The notes under the pieces were generated by a model that was not told where the DNA came from, did no database searches, and saw only the letters and a program-made list of their open reading frames with translations. This document shows, piece by piece, positions 34,317 to 44,065 of a DNA stretch of 64,000 bases (position 1 is the first letter of the stretch; each line of letters starts with the position of its first letter). Made by a program: the position numbers and the translations under genes. The stretch comes from Sphingobacterium spiritivorum ATCC 33861 (lineage in GTDB: Bacteria; Bacteroidota; Bacteroidia; Sphingobacteriales; Sphingobacteriaceae), in contig NZ_GL379772.1 of assembly GCF_000143765.1 (NCBI RefSeq), positions 124,001-188,000 on the forward strand. The letters are read 5' to 3'.

Positions 34317-35017
34317 CAGCTTAGCGCATCATGAAAAATAATACCCAGTGTATAGCGTTCGCCACTATACACCTCACTTACACCATGTTTCATATTGGCA
34401 CGGTAATATCCCCTTGTTCCTTTCATAGGTCTGAAATTGGTTGTAAAAATCAGAATATCTCCTTTTTTGGGTTTCAACACAATAGCCTGTGACTGAGCTC
34501 TGGGTATCTGCTGCAGCAATACAAATTCACCTCCTGTAAAATCCACTTCCGGTTCACTAAGAAAAAGAAGAATCTGCATAGGGAAATAAATCTCTCCGTA
34601 CAAATCCTGATGCAGCGTATTGAATCCACCGGGTCCGTATTTCAGGATCAGTACAGTGGCTTTGGTTTGTTGCTGATCGTGGCACTGTTTCAAAAGCACT
34701 TCATGTTCAGCCGGAAATTCAACCTCAATATGTAATGCACGATTCCAGGCATTAGCCACGGCTGCAAGATATGGATAAACCGTTCTACGGATTTTTTCAA
34801 TAAGATCCGGAAGCGGATAATCAAAATACTTATACTCTCCTTTTCCAAACCGATAACGCTCCATCACTACAGTTTTTCGGTAAGCATCCGGATGCGAATA
34901 ATTTGCCTTCAGATCTTCACATTCCTGATCAGTAAGAACATCCGAAAGCAGAGCATATCCCTTATTATGTAACGCTAAAGTAATGTCATTCCAGTTTAAT
35001 TCGTCTATTTCTTTCAT
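34316..35017 (-). CDS. 2-oxoglutarate/Fe(II)-dependent oxygenase
   Basis: A protein of 233 residues. The iron site is H-x-D in NTLHQDLYGEIYFPMQILLF, with the distal His in KHGVSEVYSGERYTLGIIFH and the Arg (ERYTLG) that binds 2-oxoglutarate. The double-stranded helix core is complete. The overlap with the Ada-like gene (TGATG) indicates translational coupling, and related oxygenases are known next to alkylation-repair genes, so a function in alkylation damage is a reasonable inference. Another hydroxylation target is possible. Confidence 0.85.
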   Translation of the reverse strand: MKEIDELNWNDITLALHNKGYALLSDVLTDQECEDLKANYSHPDAYRKTVVMERYRFGKGEYKYFDYPLPDLIEKIRRTVYPYLAAVANAWNRALHIEVEFPAEHEVLLKQCHDQQQTKATVLILKYGPGGFNTLHQDLYGEIYFPMQILLFLSEPEVDFTGGEFVLLQQIPRAQSQAIVLKPKKGDILIFTTNFRPMKGTRGYYRANMKHGVSEVYSGERYTLGIIFHDALS

Positions 35018-35181
35018 CTTATATGACCTTGATTTTACTTCACAAACATATATAGTCTACCGCATCAAAAAAATCCGTTTTCTGCTCTTTTAAAGGCTGG
35101 TTTCAGCTGTCCTAAAATCCTCCTGCAACTCTGCATTCCGGACATTTCAGCACTTTATTTATAAAAGTTTTCGAGCAAATA

Positions 35182-35213
35182 TTTGCAAGATTAAAAATCA
35201 AAAGATATATTTG
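35182..35213 (+). promoter_or_regulatory. Consensus promoter of the metY leader
   Basis: TTTG (35182-35185), a 20-base spacer and TATATTTG (35206-35213) match the Bacteroidota consensus. A small hairpin GTCTTC-AGCG-GAAGAC (35218-35233) lies at the predicted 5' end of the RNA. The leader would be about 410 bases long. Confidence 0.8.
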
Positions 35214-35269
35214 CAGAGTCTTCAGCGGAAGACAACCTAATCATTACCTCTCTATATCGTAGGGTTTTG

Positions 35270-35382
35270 ATTTATAAAGAAGTGGCGAGAGACTGGCTCA
35301 ATGACCCACTGGCAACCTTCAAAAAACGTTTGAAAAGGTGCCAATTCCTGTCCAAAGCAATGTTGCTTTGGAGCATATAAAT
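35270..35382 (+). ncRNA. SAM riboswitch (SAM-I/S-box family)
   Basis: All core parts are there. P1 is ATTTATA (35270-35276) with TATAAAT (35376-35382). P2 is AGTGG with CCACT around GAGAGACTGGCTCAATGA, including the kink-turn. The invariant GGCAACC (joining P2/P3) and AAGGTGCCAATTCC follow, and P4 is the perfect hairpin CCAAAGCAA-TG-TTGCTTTGG. It binds S-adenosylmethionine and should lower expression of the methionine genes downstream. No terminator stem directly follows the aptamer, so the expression platform is not a classical one. Confidence 0.9.
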
Positions 35383-35391
35383 GAAAAGGCT

Positions 35392-35517
35392 ATGAACATT
35401 ACATTTTACAATTTCACATCATTCGGAACATCCTGTAATCAGGATACCAATCGTTTGTCATACCATTCTGTGTTGTTTTCCAACCGAATGCGAATGTACA
35501 ATATGATGTGTTGCTAA
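35392..35517 (+). CDS. Leader ORF with Met/Cys-rich end (candidate leader peptide)
   Basis: Forty-one codons. The C-terminal end reads NRMRMYNMMCC and has four Met and two Cys codons among the last nine; the first residues are MNITFYNFTSFGTS. It is preceded by a four-codon ORF (MKRL, 35381-35395) whose ATG lies in the 3' strand of riboswitch stem P1 and whose stop overlaps this start (ATGA). The Cys codons and stop (TGTTGCT, 35509-35515) can pair with AGCAACA at 35572-35578. A translational sensor of Met or Cys supply is suggested, not shown. Confidence 0.5.
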   Translation: MNITFYNFTSFGTSCNQDTNRLSYHSVLFSNRMRMYNMMCC

Positions 35518-35540
35518 GTTTTCTCTTATCCCTCAGCACG

Positions 35541-35574
35541 GCTATCTCACGCCTCAGACACAGGAGTGAGCAGC
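35541..35574 (+). promoter_or_regulatory. Possible attenuator-type hairpin before metY
   Basis: GCT, CTCAC and CC pair with GG, GTGAG and AGC with small internal loops. There is no T run after it. It competes with the longer-range pairing TGTTGCT/AGCAACA that involves the end of the leader ORF. The rest of 35018-35181 shows no feature beyond the upstream end of the oxygenase promoter region. Confidence 0.35.
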
Positions 35575-35617
35575 AACAAGTGTATTCTTTTAATTAATAA
35601 TTTCATTACAATTTTAA

Positions 35618-36937
<1,320 letters not shown>

Positions 36938-37029
36938 AAAGACCGTACAGACTACTACAGGTCTGTAAAGTATCTATTTTTCGGATAATATGTAATCCCC
37001 TTCACAGGGGACAATACAATAAAGCATAC

Positions 37030-38085
37030 ATGAGTAGCAAAACTTTTAAATATACGGAACCATTTGTATTTGAGAATGGCAGGCAGATCGATGATCTGCA
37101 GATTGCCTACCATACCTATGGAAAGTTAAATGCGGATAGAGATAATGTCGTCTGGGTATGCCATGCCCTGACGGCAAATTCCGATGTGTTTGATTGGTGG
37201 AAAGGACTATTTGGAGAAAACGATCTTTTCAATCCCCGGGATTATTTTATTGTTTGTGCCAATGTACTGGGTTCCCACTATGGATCTTCAGGCCCCTTAT
37301 CTGTCAATCCACAGACAGACCAGCCTTATTACTTATCCTTTCCACAGTTTACAGTACGCGATATTGTTCAGGCAAATCAGTTGCTGGCCGATCATCTGGA
37401 AATACAGAAGATCGACATCCTCATCGGCGGTTCACTGGGAGGACAGCAGGCACTGGAATGGGCAGCTTCCGCACAGATCGACATCTCCCATCTTATAGTC
37501 ATCGCGACCAATGCCGTGCATTCACCATGGGGTATAGCGTATAATGAAAGTCAACGATTGGCGATCACTGCTGACCGTACCTTTTATGCCAACAAACCTG
37601 ATGGCGGATCCAAAGGATTGAAAGCAGCCAGAAGCCTGGCGCTGCTATCCTATCGCTCATATGATACCTATGCAGCAACACAGGCAGAATCTGATATTGA
37701 AAAAACAGAGCAGTACAAGGCTTCCTCTTACCAAAGCTATCAGGGAGATAAACTGGTTAACCGCTTCAATGCCTACAGCTATTGGTTTTTGTCTAAAGCA
37801 ATGGACAGTCATCATCTGGGACGCGGCCGTGTTTCTGCCACACAGACATTGCAGCAATTAAAGCAAAAAACTCTGGTCATCGGTATCACGACAGATGTAT
37901 TATTTCCACCGGCAGAGCAACAATTCATTGCGCAGCACATTACAGGAGCCGAATACTATCAGCTGGATTCCCTGTATGGACATGATGGCTTTTTGATAGA
38001 GACAAAAACACTTTCTCAAATCATCTCCGGATTCCTGGCAGCACAATTTGCAGAAGATAAATCAATAGAATTAACAACAGCATAA
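37030..38085 (+). CDS. metX: Homoserine O-acetyltransferase
   Basis: A protein of 351 residues with the alpha/beta-hydrolase fold. VWVCHALTANSDVFDWW and GGSLGGQQALEWA (nucleophile Ser), then GITTDVLFPP (Asp) and SLYGHDGFLIE (His) give the triad of MetX. It activates homoserine with acetyl-CoA, the substrate for the MetY enzyme encoded upstream. The next gene, homoserine dehydrogenase, supplies homoserine, so the three genes form one short pathway. Confidence 0.94.
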   Translation: MSSKTFKYTEPFVFENGRQIDDLQIAYHTYGKLNADRDNVVWVCHALTANSDVFDWWKGLFGENDLFNPRDYFIVCANVLGSHYGSSGPLSVNPQTDQPYYLSFPQFTVRDIVQANQLLADHLEIQKIDILIGGSLGGQQALEWAASAQIDISHLIVIATNAVHSPWGIAYNESQRLAITADRTFYANKPDGGSKGLKAARSLALLSYRSYDTYAATQAESDIEKTEQYKASSYQSYQGDKLVNRFNAYSYWFLSKAMDSHHLGRGRVSATQTLQQLKQKTLVIGITTDVLFPPAEQQFIAQHITGAEYYQLDSLYGHDGFLIETKTLSQIISGFLAAQFAEDKSIELTTA

Positions 38086-38110
38086 GATTAAAAGATATTA
38101 TTAAAAACAA

Positions 38111-39292
38111 ATGAGTAAGAAATTAACACTAGGCATGTTTGGGTTTGGGGTAGTAGGACAAGGCCTTTATGATATAATAAAAACGAAGAATTTAAATTTA
38201 GAGATCAAAAAATTTGTGATCAAAAACGCAGACAAGAAACGTTCTCTGCCTGCAGAATTATTTACAACAGATCCTGCTGCCATACTGGACGATCCGGAGA
38301 TCAATACAGTTGTCGAACTAATTGACGATGCAGAAGCTGCTTACCAGTTTACAGTGACAGCGCTTAAGTCCGGAAAAAATGTGGTATCAGCAAATAAAAA
38401 AATGATTGCAACACATCTGGAAGAACTTACAGAGATCCAGCAACAGACAGGTACAAGTCTGCTTTATGAAGGAGCTGTCTGCGGAAGTATTCCTATTATC
38501 CGCAACCTGGAAGAATATTATGACAATGAACTTTTGCATTCGGTAAGTGGCATCTTCAACGGATCATCCAACTATATTCTGTCCAAGATTTTTAACGAAA
38601 ATCAAAGTTATGATACAGCATTAAAAAAAGCACAGGAACTGGGATTTGCAGAGACAGATCCTACACTCGATGTAGGAGGATATGACCCTAAATACAAACT
38701 TGCTATTGTAGCTTCACATGCTTACGGACTATATATCAAACCGGATAATATTTTAAATATCGGCATAGATAAACTGGATCAGCAGGATATCCGCTTTGCA
38801 AAAGAGAAGGGCTACAAACTGAAACTTGTGCCATTGGCCAAGGAGATCAATAATGCACAGGTAGTGTTATATGTTCTGCCAAAATTTATTGGTAAAGATA
38901 ATATGCTATACAATGTCGAGAATGAAAACAACGGCGTACTGGTAAAAGCAGCATTTGCGGACGAACAATTCTTCTATGGAAAAGGTGCTGGTGGTCATCC
39001 CACAGGTTCAGCAGTACTCTCAGACATTACTGCACTGCGTTATGATTACAGATACGAGTATAAGAAGCACCTCGAGGCTCAGGAACTTTCCTACAGTACT
39101 GACTATGAATTGAACATATATTTAAGATATGAAGACGATGTACTTATTAACAAATTAAACTTTAGCTCAATCAGTGAGCGTTATTATGCTGATAACTTCA
39201 AATATGTTATTGGAAAGATCAATCTTAAGCACATTATAACTCATCTGAATGACATCAAAAAAGATGGTGTATTCATAGCTGAAATCGCATAA
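38111..39292 (+). CDS. hom: Homoserine dehydrogenase
   Basis: A protein of 393 residues. The NAD(P)-binding start is GMFGFGVVGQGLYDII; VVSANKKMIATH carries the catalytic lysine, SGIFNGSSNYIL and GFAETDPTLDVGGYDPKYKL are family signatures. It reduces aspartate semialdehyde to homoserine. No aspartate kinase domain is fused. The C-terminal part is shorter than a full ACT domain, so feedback control by this gene product is not evident; regulation is likely at the RNA level through the upstream leader. Confidence 0.93.
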   Translation: MSKKLTLGMFGFGVVGQGLYDIIKTKNLNLEIKKFVIKNADKKRSLPAELFTTDPAAILDDPEINTVVELIDDAEAAYQFTVTALKSGKNVVSANKKMIATHLEELTEIQQQTGTSLLYEGAVCGSIPIIRNLEEYYDNELLHSVSGIFNGSSNYILSKIFNENQSYDTALKKAQELGFAETDPTLDVGGYDPKYKLAIVASHAYGLYIKPDNILNIGIDKLDQQDIRFAKEKGYKLKLVPLAKEINNAQVVLYVLPKFIGKDNMLYNVENENNGVLVKAAFADEQFFYGKGAGGHPTGSAVLSDITALRYDYRYEYKKHLEAQELSYSTDYELNIYLRYEDDVLINKLNFSSISERYYADNFKYVIGKINLKHIITHLNDIKKDGVFIAEIA

Positions 39293-39317
39293 GAGGCAAC
39301 TCACCATAAACCAACCC

Positions 39318-39347
39318 GTTACTTCCGAAATGGAAGTAACCATTTTT
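39318..39347 (+). terminator. First of two terminators after hom
   Basis: A nine-bp perfect stem GTTACTTCC-GAAAT-GGAAGTAAC followed by CATTTTT, 25 bases after the hom stop. Confidence 0.8.
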
Positions 39348-39349
39348 AC

Positions 39350-39386
39350 AAATGCGTCTTTTATAAAAGTAAAAGGCGCATTTTTA
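39350..39386 (+). terminator. Second terminator after hom
   Basis: AATGCG-t-CTTTT pairs with AAAAG-g-CGCATT, followed by TTTTATT. A tandem terminator with the preceding hairpin. Confidence 0.8.
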
Positions 39387-39469
39387 TTGTATCTAAAAAG
39401 TTACAATTTCAATATTGCAGGTATGGCATTAAAATTGTAAATTCCTACGTTTACAAACTAAATTTTATT

Positions 39470-39643
39470 ATGAGAGCGTGGTTATTAATTTTAATGATGG
39501 GAATAGCAAATTTCGTATTTGCTCAGCATGAGACGGATAGACAAGATCATTCCACCTTAGGATATTTAGTTATTGGTCTTATACTTATAGCAGTTGTTGT
39601 TTTTACACTTTATAACAAGCAAAAGCGGAGATTTAACGATTAA
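39470..39643 (+). CDS. Small single-pass membrane protein with signal-like start
   Basis: A protein of 57 residues, found by reading the DNA between hom and the terminator at 39671. It starts MRAWLLILMMGIANFVFAQ, a good signal peptide, continues with a short polar loop (HETDRQDHST), one membrane helix (LGYLVIGLILIAVVVFTLY) and ends in a basic tail (NKQKRRFND). A terminator closes it after 28 bases. Single-helix proteins of this plan often act as partners of larger membrane complexes; its role is unknown. Confidence 0.6.
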   Translation: MRAWLLILMMGIANFVFAQHETDRQDHSTLGYLVIGLILIAVVVFTLYNKQKRRFND

Positions 39644-39670
39644 AATTTCCATTCATTATTTGCAAGCAAT

Positions 39671-39704
39671 AAGGGGATCAAATTTTATTTTGATCCCCTT
39701 TTGT
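39671..39704 (+). terminator. Terminator after the 57-residue protein gene
   Basis: A 12-bp perfect stem AAGGGGATCAAA with TTTGATCCCCTT and TTTTG after it. Convergent with the NtrC-type gene and likely bidirectional. Confidence 0.88.
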
Positions 39705-39711
39705 ATAAGTA

Positions 39712-41115
39712 TTAGTCTCTTTTAAGACCGAATTTTTCTATTTTACTATACAAATGGCTTCGCTGGATACCGATATCATCAGCCGTTTTGGAAACATTCC
39801 AGCTGTTTTTATCCAGTTTGAAGTTGATAAATTCCTTTTCAGCATGATCTTTAAAGTCCTGAAAAGATTCAAAACGTTCGAATATGCCTTTATAGTCAAC
39901 CGCTTTACCCGTTTCATTTCCTGCAGAAGAACCATTAGCAGGATTGACAATAGATGGATTAGCGTAAGTCAGTACATCTGCATCTGTGATCGACTTATCA
40001 CTTAAGATGATCAGGCGTTCCACCATATTGCGAAGCTCACGAATATTACCTGTCCACGGTAGAGATTGAAGAGCTTTCATAGCTTCCATGGTGATCTTCT
40101 TGACCGGCATATTGTAGTCGCCGCAGATTTCCTCACAAAAGCTGTTTGCTATTGTCGGGATATCATCAGTACGCTGAGACAAAGGCGGCACATGGATAAG
40201 GATCACACTCAGACGGTGGTACAGGTCCATTCGGAAGTTACCGGCATCAATCTCCTTCAACAGATCCTTATTAGTCGCCGCAATCACACGTACATTGACA
40301 TCGATCTCTTTCTCCCCTCCTACACGTGTAATCTTATGTTCCTGTAAAGCTCTCAATACTTTTGCCTGAGCTGATAAGCTCATATCTCCGATCTCATCCA
40401 GAAATAAAGTTCCGCCACTGGCCTGCTCAAATTTACCGATACGTTGTTTTACCGCAGAGGTAAAGGAGCCTTTTTCGTGTCCGAATAATTCCGATTCGAT
40501 AAGTTCAGAAGGAATCGCAGCACAGTTGACTTCGATCAGCGGTAAGGATGAGCGATTGGATTTTTCATGCAGCCATCTGGCAACAAGCTCCTTACCCGAC
40601 CCATTCTCTCCGGTGATCAATACTCTTGCCTCTGTAGGCGCAACACGTTCTATCGTTTCTTTAATCTTGGAGATGGTATCCGAACTACCGAGTATCTCTT
40701 TGGTTTTGGAACTGGATACTTTTTTCTTCAGAACTTTGGTTTCCTCTACAAGAGATCCTCTTTCCAGCGCATTGCGCACCGTAATCAGGATTCTGTTCAG
40801 ATCCAGTGGTTTAGAAAGAAAATCATACGCACCCTTTTTAGTAGCCTCCACTGCAGTTTCCACTGTCCCATGACCGGATATCATAATAAAAGGAACTTCA
40901 GGCTTAAGTGTCTGCGCAAATGTAAGCGCCTCCAGACCGTCCATTTTTTCCATTTTAATATCACAAAGTACCAGATCAATTTTTTCCTTTTTAAGAATTT
41001 CAAGACCGTCAAGAGCATTATCTGCATCAAAAACCTTATAATCTTCGTATTCTAAAATCTCTCTCAGCGTACTTCTTATTGCACGTTCGTCGTCTATTAT
41101 TAATATTGTAGTCAT
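39712..41115 (-). CDS. Sigma-54-dependent response regulator (NtrC type)
   Basis: A protein of 467 residues from the ATG at 41115. Receiver domain with Asp in LVLCDIKMEKMDGLEAL and Lys in FLSKPL. The AAA+ domain has Walker A GENGSGKE, ELFGHEKGSFTSA in the loop that contacts sigma-54, GGTLFLDEIGDM (Walker B) and the R finger region. The C-terminal Fis-type HTH is NVSKTADDIGIQRSHLYSKI. The sigma-54-contact loop reads GSFTSA instead of GAFTGA. No partner kinase gene lies alongside. Confidence 0.95.
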   Translation of the reverse strand: MTTILIIDDERAIRSTLREILEYEDYKVFDADNALDGLEILKKEKIDLVLCDIKMEKMDGLEALTFAQTLKPEVPFIMISGHGTVETAVEATKKGAYDFLSKPLDLNRILITVRNALERGSLVEETKVLKKKVSSSKTKEILGSSDTISKIKETIERVAPTEARVLITGENGSGKELVARWLHEKSNRSSLPLIEVNCAAIPSELIESELFGHEKGSFTSAVKQRIGKFEQASGGTLFLDEIGDMSLSAQAKVLRALQEHKITRVGGEKEIDVNVRVIAATNKDLLKEIDAGNFRMDLYHRLSVILIHVPPLSQRTDDIPTIANSFCEEICGDYNMPVKKITMEAMKALQSLPWTGNIRELRNMVERLIILSDKSITDADVLTYANPSIVNPANGSSAGNETGKAVDYKGIFERFESFQDFKDHAEKEFINFKLDKNSWNVSKTADDIGIQRSHLYSKIEKFGLKRD

Positions 41116-41182
41116 ATGAGGTAACTCTCTTCTATCTAATTGTCGTGTACAAATTAAGAATTTAGGGGCAATATTCAAAAAA

Positions 41183-41566
41183 GGAAGCAAACCTTATAAG
41201 CCGGGTTCTGTACACCGAAAAATCGGTTTTCTATCATTTATCTAGATCTGCCATTGCTGACAGACTCCATCAACCTACCCATTACGAATTTTACCGAAGT
41301 AAAAGAAGACGAGCAGCCTTCGGGTTTCGTAACCTATTTGGTCTTTCAACACTCAAGGTTTACCGTAATCCATGTCGCCATGCAATACCGTGAGCTCTTA
41401 CCTCACGTTTTCACCCTTACCTGTCAAAGACAAGGCGGTATATTTTCTGTGGCACTTGCTGTCTCCGCCTGAGCGGAGCCTTCCCGTTAGGAAGTGAGTT
41501 GCTCTGTGTTGCCCGGACTTTCCTCTTTCCCGAATAATCGGAACAGCGATAGAACCAGTTTGCTTC
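41183..41566 (-). ncRNA. rnpB: RNase P RNA (bacterial type A)
   Basis: Read on the minus strand, the conserved block GAGGAAAGTCCGGGC and the 3' ACAGAACCCGGCTTATAA are unmistakable. P1 is formed by GAAGCAAAC at the 5' end and GTTTGCTTC at the 3' end, followed by T residues that can terminate transcription. It is the catalytic subunit that matures tRNA 5' ends. End positions are estimates from P1. Confidence 0.95.
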
Positions 41567-41676
41567 AGCAGCAAAAGTAAGACTTTTAAATGAGGAATCG
41601 TTAAGAAGAAGTAAGTATTAGAAAAAATCAGAGCAGTGATTTTTATCCATACTAACCGAAAAGCTGAACCCTGCGG

Positions 41677-42867
41677 TCAGATCGCCTGAGCAATGGTATA
41701 GGCTGATGCCCATGCCCATTGAAAATTATATCCGCCAAGCCAGCCTGTCACATCCACAGCTTCCCCGCCAAAGTATAATCCGGGAATCCGCTTTGATTCC
41801 AGAGTGGATGAATTTAGCTCATTTGTATCCACCCCGCCCCGCATCACTTCAGCCTTGTCATATCCCTTGTCACCTGCAGGCTTCACTTGAAAACGGTGAA
41901 TCGTTTCTACAATCAGCTTTGCATCTGCCTTACTCAAAGAAGCAATTTTGGTCGTCAACGGCAAAAATTTACCAAAAGCATCTACCATCTTGCGGGTAAA
42001 ATAATCATTCAGCACCTGAGACAATAGTCGCTTACCACCGCTGTTGCGCTCATCTTTTATGATTTGCTCCATACTGAATTGCGGCAACAAATCTATTGTA
42101 AATTCCTGTCCGGCCCGCCAATAAGAAGAAATCTGCAGAATAGCCGGGCCACTCAGGCCCCAATGTGTGAATAAGATGTTTTCCTCAAAGCTGATCTCTT
42201 TATTATATACTCTTGAGAAAACACTGTTTCCCGAAAGGGAGGCATACCATTCAGCATCTTTGCCGGTGATGGTCAAGGGAACCAATGCCGGAGCTGTGGG
42301 AACAATAGCTAATTCAAATCTACGTGCCAGCCTCAATGCAAAATCAGATGCACCCAGCTTCTGTACCGGAAGTCCTCCGCTGGCCATAACAACCTTCGCA
42401 GTTTTCAAAGTTTTTTCCTCTGAAGGTGTATCGACACAGATACGGAAACCTCCGTCTGCCTGATCCACAGACTTTACCAGGCTATCCAGCCAGATATCCT
42501 GTCCGGTCTCAAACATAAGATTTGTAAATACGCCAACAATATCTTTAGCTTTATTAGTGATCGGAAAAAGTTGACCTAATGTCTTTTCCTGCCCGAAAAT
42601 ACCATAAGACTCAAAAAAACGGACCGTATCATCTACAGTCCAGCGCTTGAATATGCCATGTAAAAAGTCCGGATTCTGTGTTACAAAGTTAGCAGGAGTA
42701 GTTCCCAGATTGGTATAATTACAACGACCTCCGCCTGAAATCAGAATTTTGGCTCCGGGTTTATTGTTACGCTCCAGGATCAGCGTCTTCTTACCCAATA
42801 AACCTGCCTGTACAGCGCACATCAGTCCGCAGGCACCCCCTCCTATAATTACAGCATCATATTGCAT
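41677..42867 (-). CDS. HI0933/YhiN-type FAD-dependent oxidoreductase
   Basis: A protein of 396 residues. AVIIGGGACGLMCAVQAG is the FAD-binding loop; ILISGGGRCNYTNLG and the late GGEAVDVTGWLGGYNFQWAW are the signatures of the HI0933 family (BaiN/YhiN). The reaction in most members is unknown; one clade acts in bile acid metabolism. It precedes the dehydrogenase gene by two bases on the same strand. Confidence 0.9.
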   Translation of the reverse strand: MQYDAVIIGGGACGLMCAVQAGLLGKKTLILERNNKPGAKILISGGGRCNYTNLGTTPANFVTQNPDFLHGIFKRWTVDDTVRFFESYGIFGQEKTLGQLFPITNKAKDIVGVFTNLMFETGQDIWLDSLVKSVDQADGGFRICVDTPSEEKTLKTAKVVMASGGLPVQKLGASDFALRLARRFELAIVPTAPALVPLTITGKDAEWYASLSGNSVFSRVYNKEISFEENILFTHWGLSGPAILQISSYWRAGQEFTIDLLPQFSMEQIIKDERNSGGKRLLSQVLNDYFTRKMVDAFGKFLPLTTKIASLSKADAKLIVETIHRFQVKPAGDKGYDKAEVMRGGVDTNELNSSTLESKRIPGLYFGGEAVDVTGWLGGYNFQWAWASAYTIAQAI

Positions 42868-42869
42868 AA

Positions 42870-43946
42870 TTAGTAAGCGATCAGCTGATCTTCGACAGGA
42901 ATCACACGTCTTTCCTGCTGGCTTTGATAGCCAAGCTCAATGATACGGATGACATCACGTGCCTGCTCAGGCTGTACAATCAAGGGAGCAGCACCCCGGA
43001 TAGCATCCACAACATTTCTGTAAAAATCCAGATAACTTCCCTTTTCGGAGGGAATGATTTTAGAAATATCTTCCCCGTCTTTCAATATATTCAGTTTCCC
43101 ATAGATGGAAGGATCTTCTTCTCCCCAATGCGGATCTTCATCCGGAAAATGCCCGGCGCGCAGCAAAGTTTCCTGCGGATCCGAACCATTCTTTGTAAAA
43201 GTACCATTGAGACCGAAGATGAGGTAGCGGGTCGTTTCTTCCTTTGCCAGCATGGACGCCTTTAATGATACCCGCAGATTAGGATAATACAGTAACAGAT
43301 CAAAACTGTCAACAGCCTGTGCTCCGGTGCGCTGAATGGCTAAGTCTGCAAAAACTCCTGTTGGTTTTCCAAAGAGTTGTAGCGTCTGATCAATCTGATG
43401 AGCCCCCAGATCATAGAATATCCCTGATCCGGGAAGATTATTTTCACGCCATGCATTCGGTCGCAAATAGTTTCTGAACCGGTCATAACGACTCTCTAAA
43501 TTGACAACAGGTCCGAGTTCACCACTCTTAACGACCTTTTCAACCGTACGGTAATCGGAATTAAAACGGAGGTTATGATACACAGCCAGTTGCAATCCTT
43601 TTGATTTTGCCAGTGCAATCAGTTCGTCTGCCTGCACGGTTGTATTCGTAAACGGTTTTTCTACAACAACATGCTTCCCGGCTTCCAGTGCCTGCTTTAC
43701 AAACGGATAATGCATATCATTGGACGTGGCAATGACCACCAGTTCGATACGGTCGTCAGCTAAAATATCGTCTATTGTCTGCACAATCTCTACCTGCGGA
43801 TATTTAGCGTGTAAAATCGCCTGTTGTTCAGGTTTACGGGCTGTTACTTTGAGCAGTTCCAATTCCGCTACGCCCCGCATTACAGGCGCATGAAACACCT
43901 GACCGGAGATCCCAAATCCAACTAATCCTACACCAATCTTTTTCAT
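42870..43946 (-). CDS. Gfo/Idh/MocA-type NAD(P) oxidoreductase
   Basis: A protein of 358 residues from the ATG at 43946. VGLVGFGISGQVFHAPVMRG is the Rossmann start; VVVEKPFTNTTVQAD contains the catalytic Lys of the EKP motif; GIFYDLGAHQIDQTL gives a second family signature. The substrate is probably a sugar or inositol derivative. The two-base gap to the FAD-dependent oxidoreductase gene downstream suggests one transcript. Confidence 0.92.
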   Translation of the reverse strand: MKKIGVGLVGFGISGQVFHAPVMRGVAELELLKVTARKPEQQAILHAKYPQVEIVQTIDDILADDRIELVVIATSNDMHYPFVKQALEAGKHVVVEKPFTNTTVQADELIALAKSKGLQLAVYHNLRFNSDYRTVEKVVKSGELGPVVNLESRYDRFRNYLRPNAWRENNLPGSGIFYDLGAHQIDQTLQLFGKPTGVFADLAIQRTGAQAVDSFDLLLYYPNLRVSLKASMLAKEETTRYLIFGLNGTFTKNGSDPQETLLRAGHFPDEDPHWGEEDPSIYGKLNILKDGEDISKIIPSEKGSYLDFYRNVVDAIRGAAPLIVQPEQARDVIRIIELGYQSQQERRVIPVEDQLIAY

Positions 43947-44065
43947 TGAATACAATTATTGATACGCATTATATTTTTCCTGCAGACATGACACCAGGGA
44001 TCTTGCCTTGACAGAACGTATATGAAGCCCCTCTTTTGAGTAACTGAGCTTCATATACAAATTGA

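Noticed and set aside
34025..34324. Plus-strand open frame of 99 codons over the Ada-like gene
   Set aside because: The minus strand carries a clear Ada-type domain; the plus frame has no motif.
41254..41472. Plus-strand open frame of 72 codons
   Set aside because: It lies within the RNase P RNA gene on the other strand.
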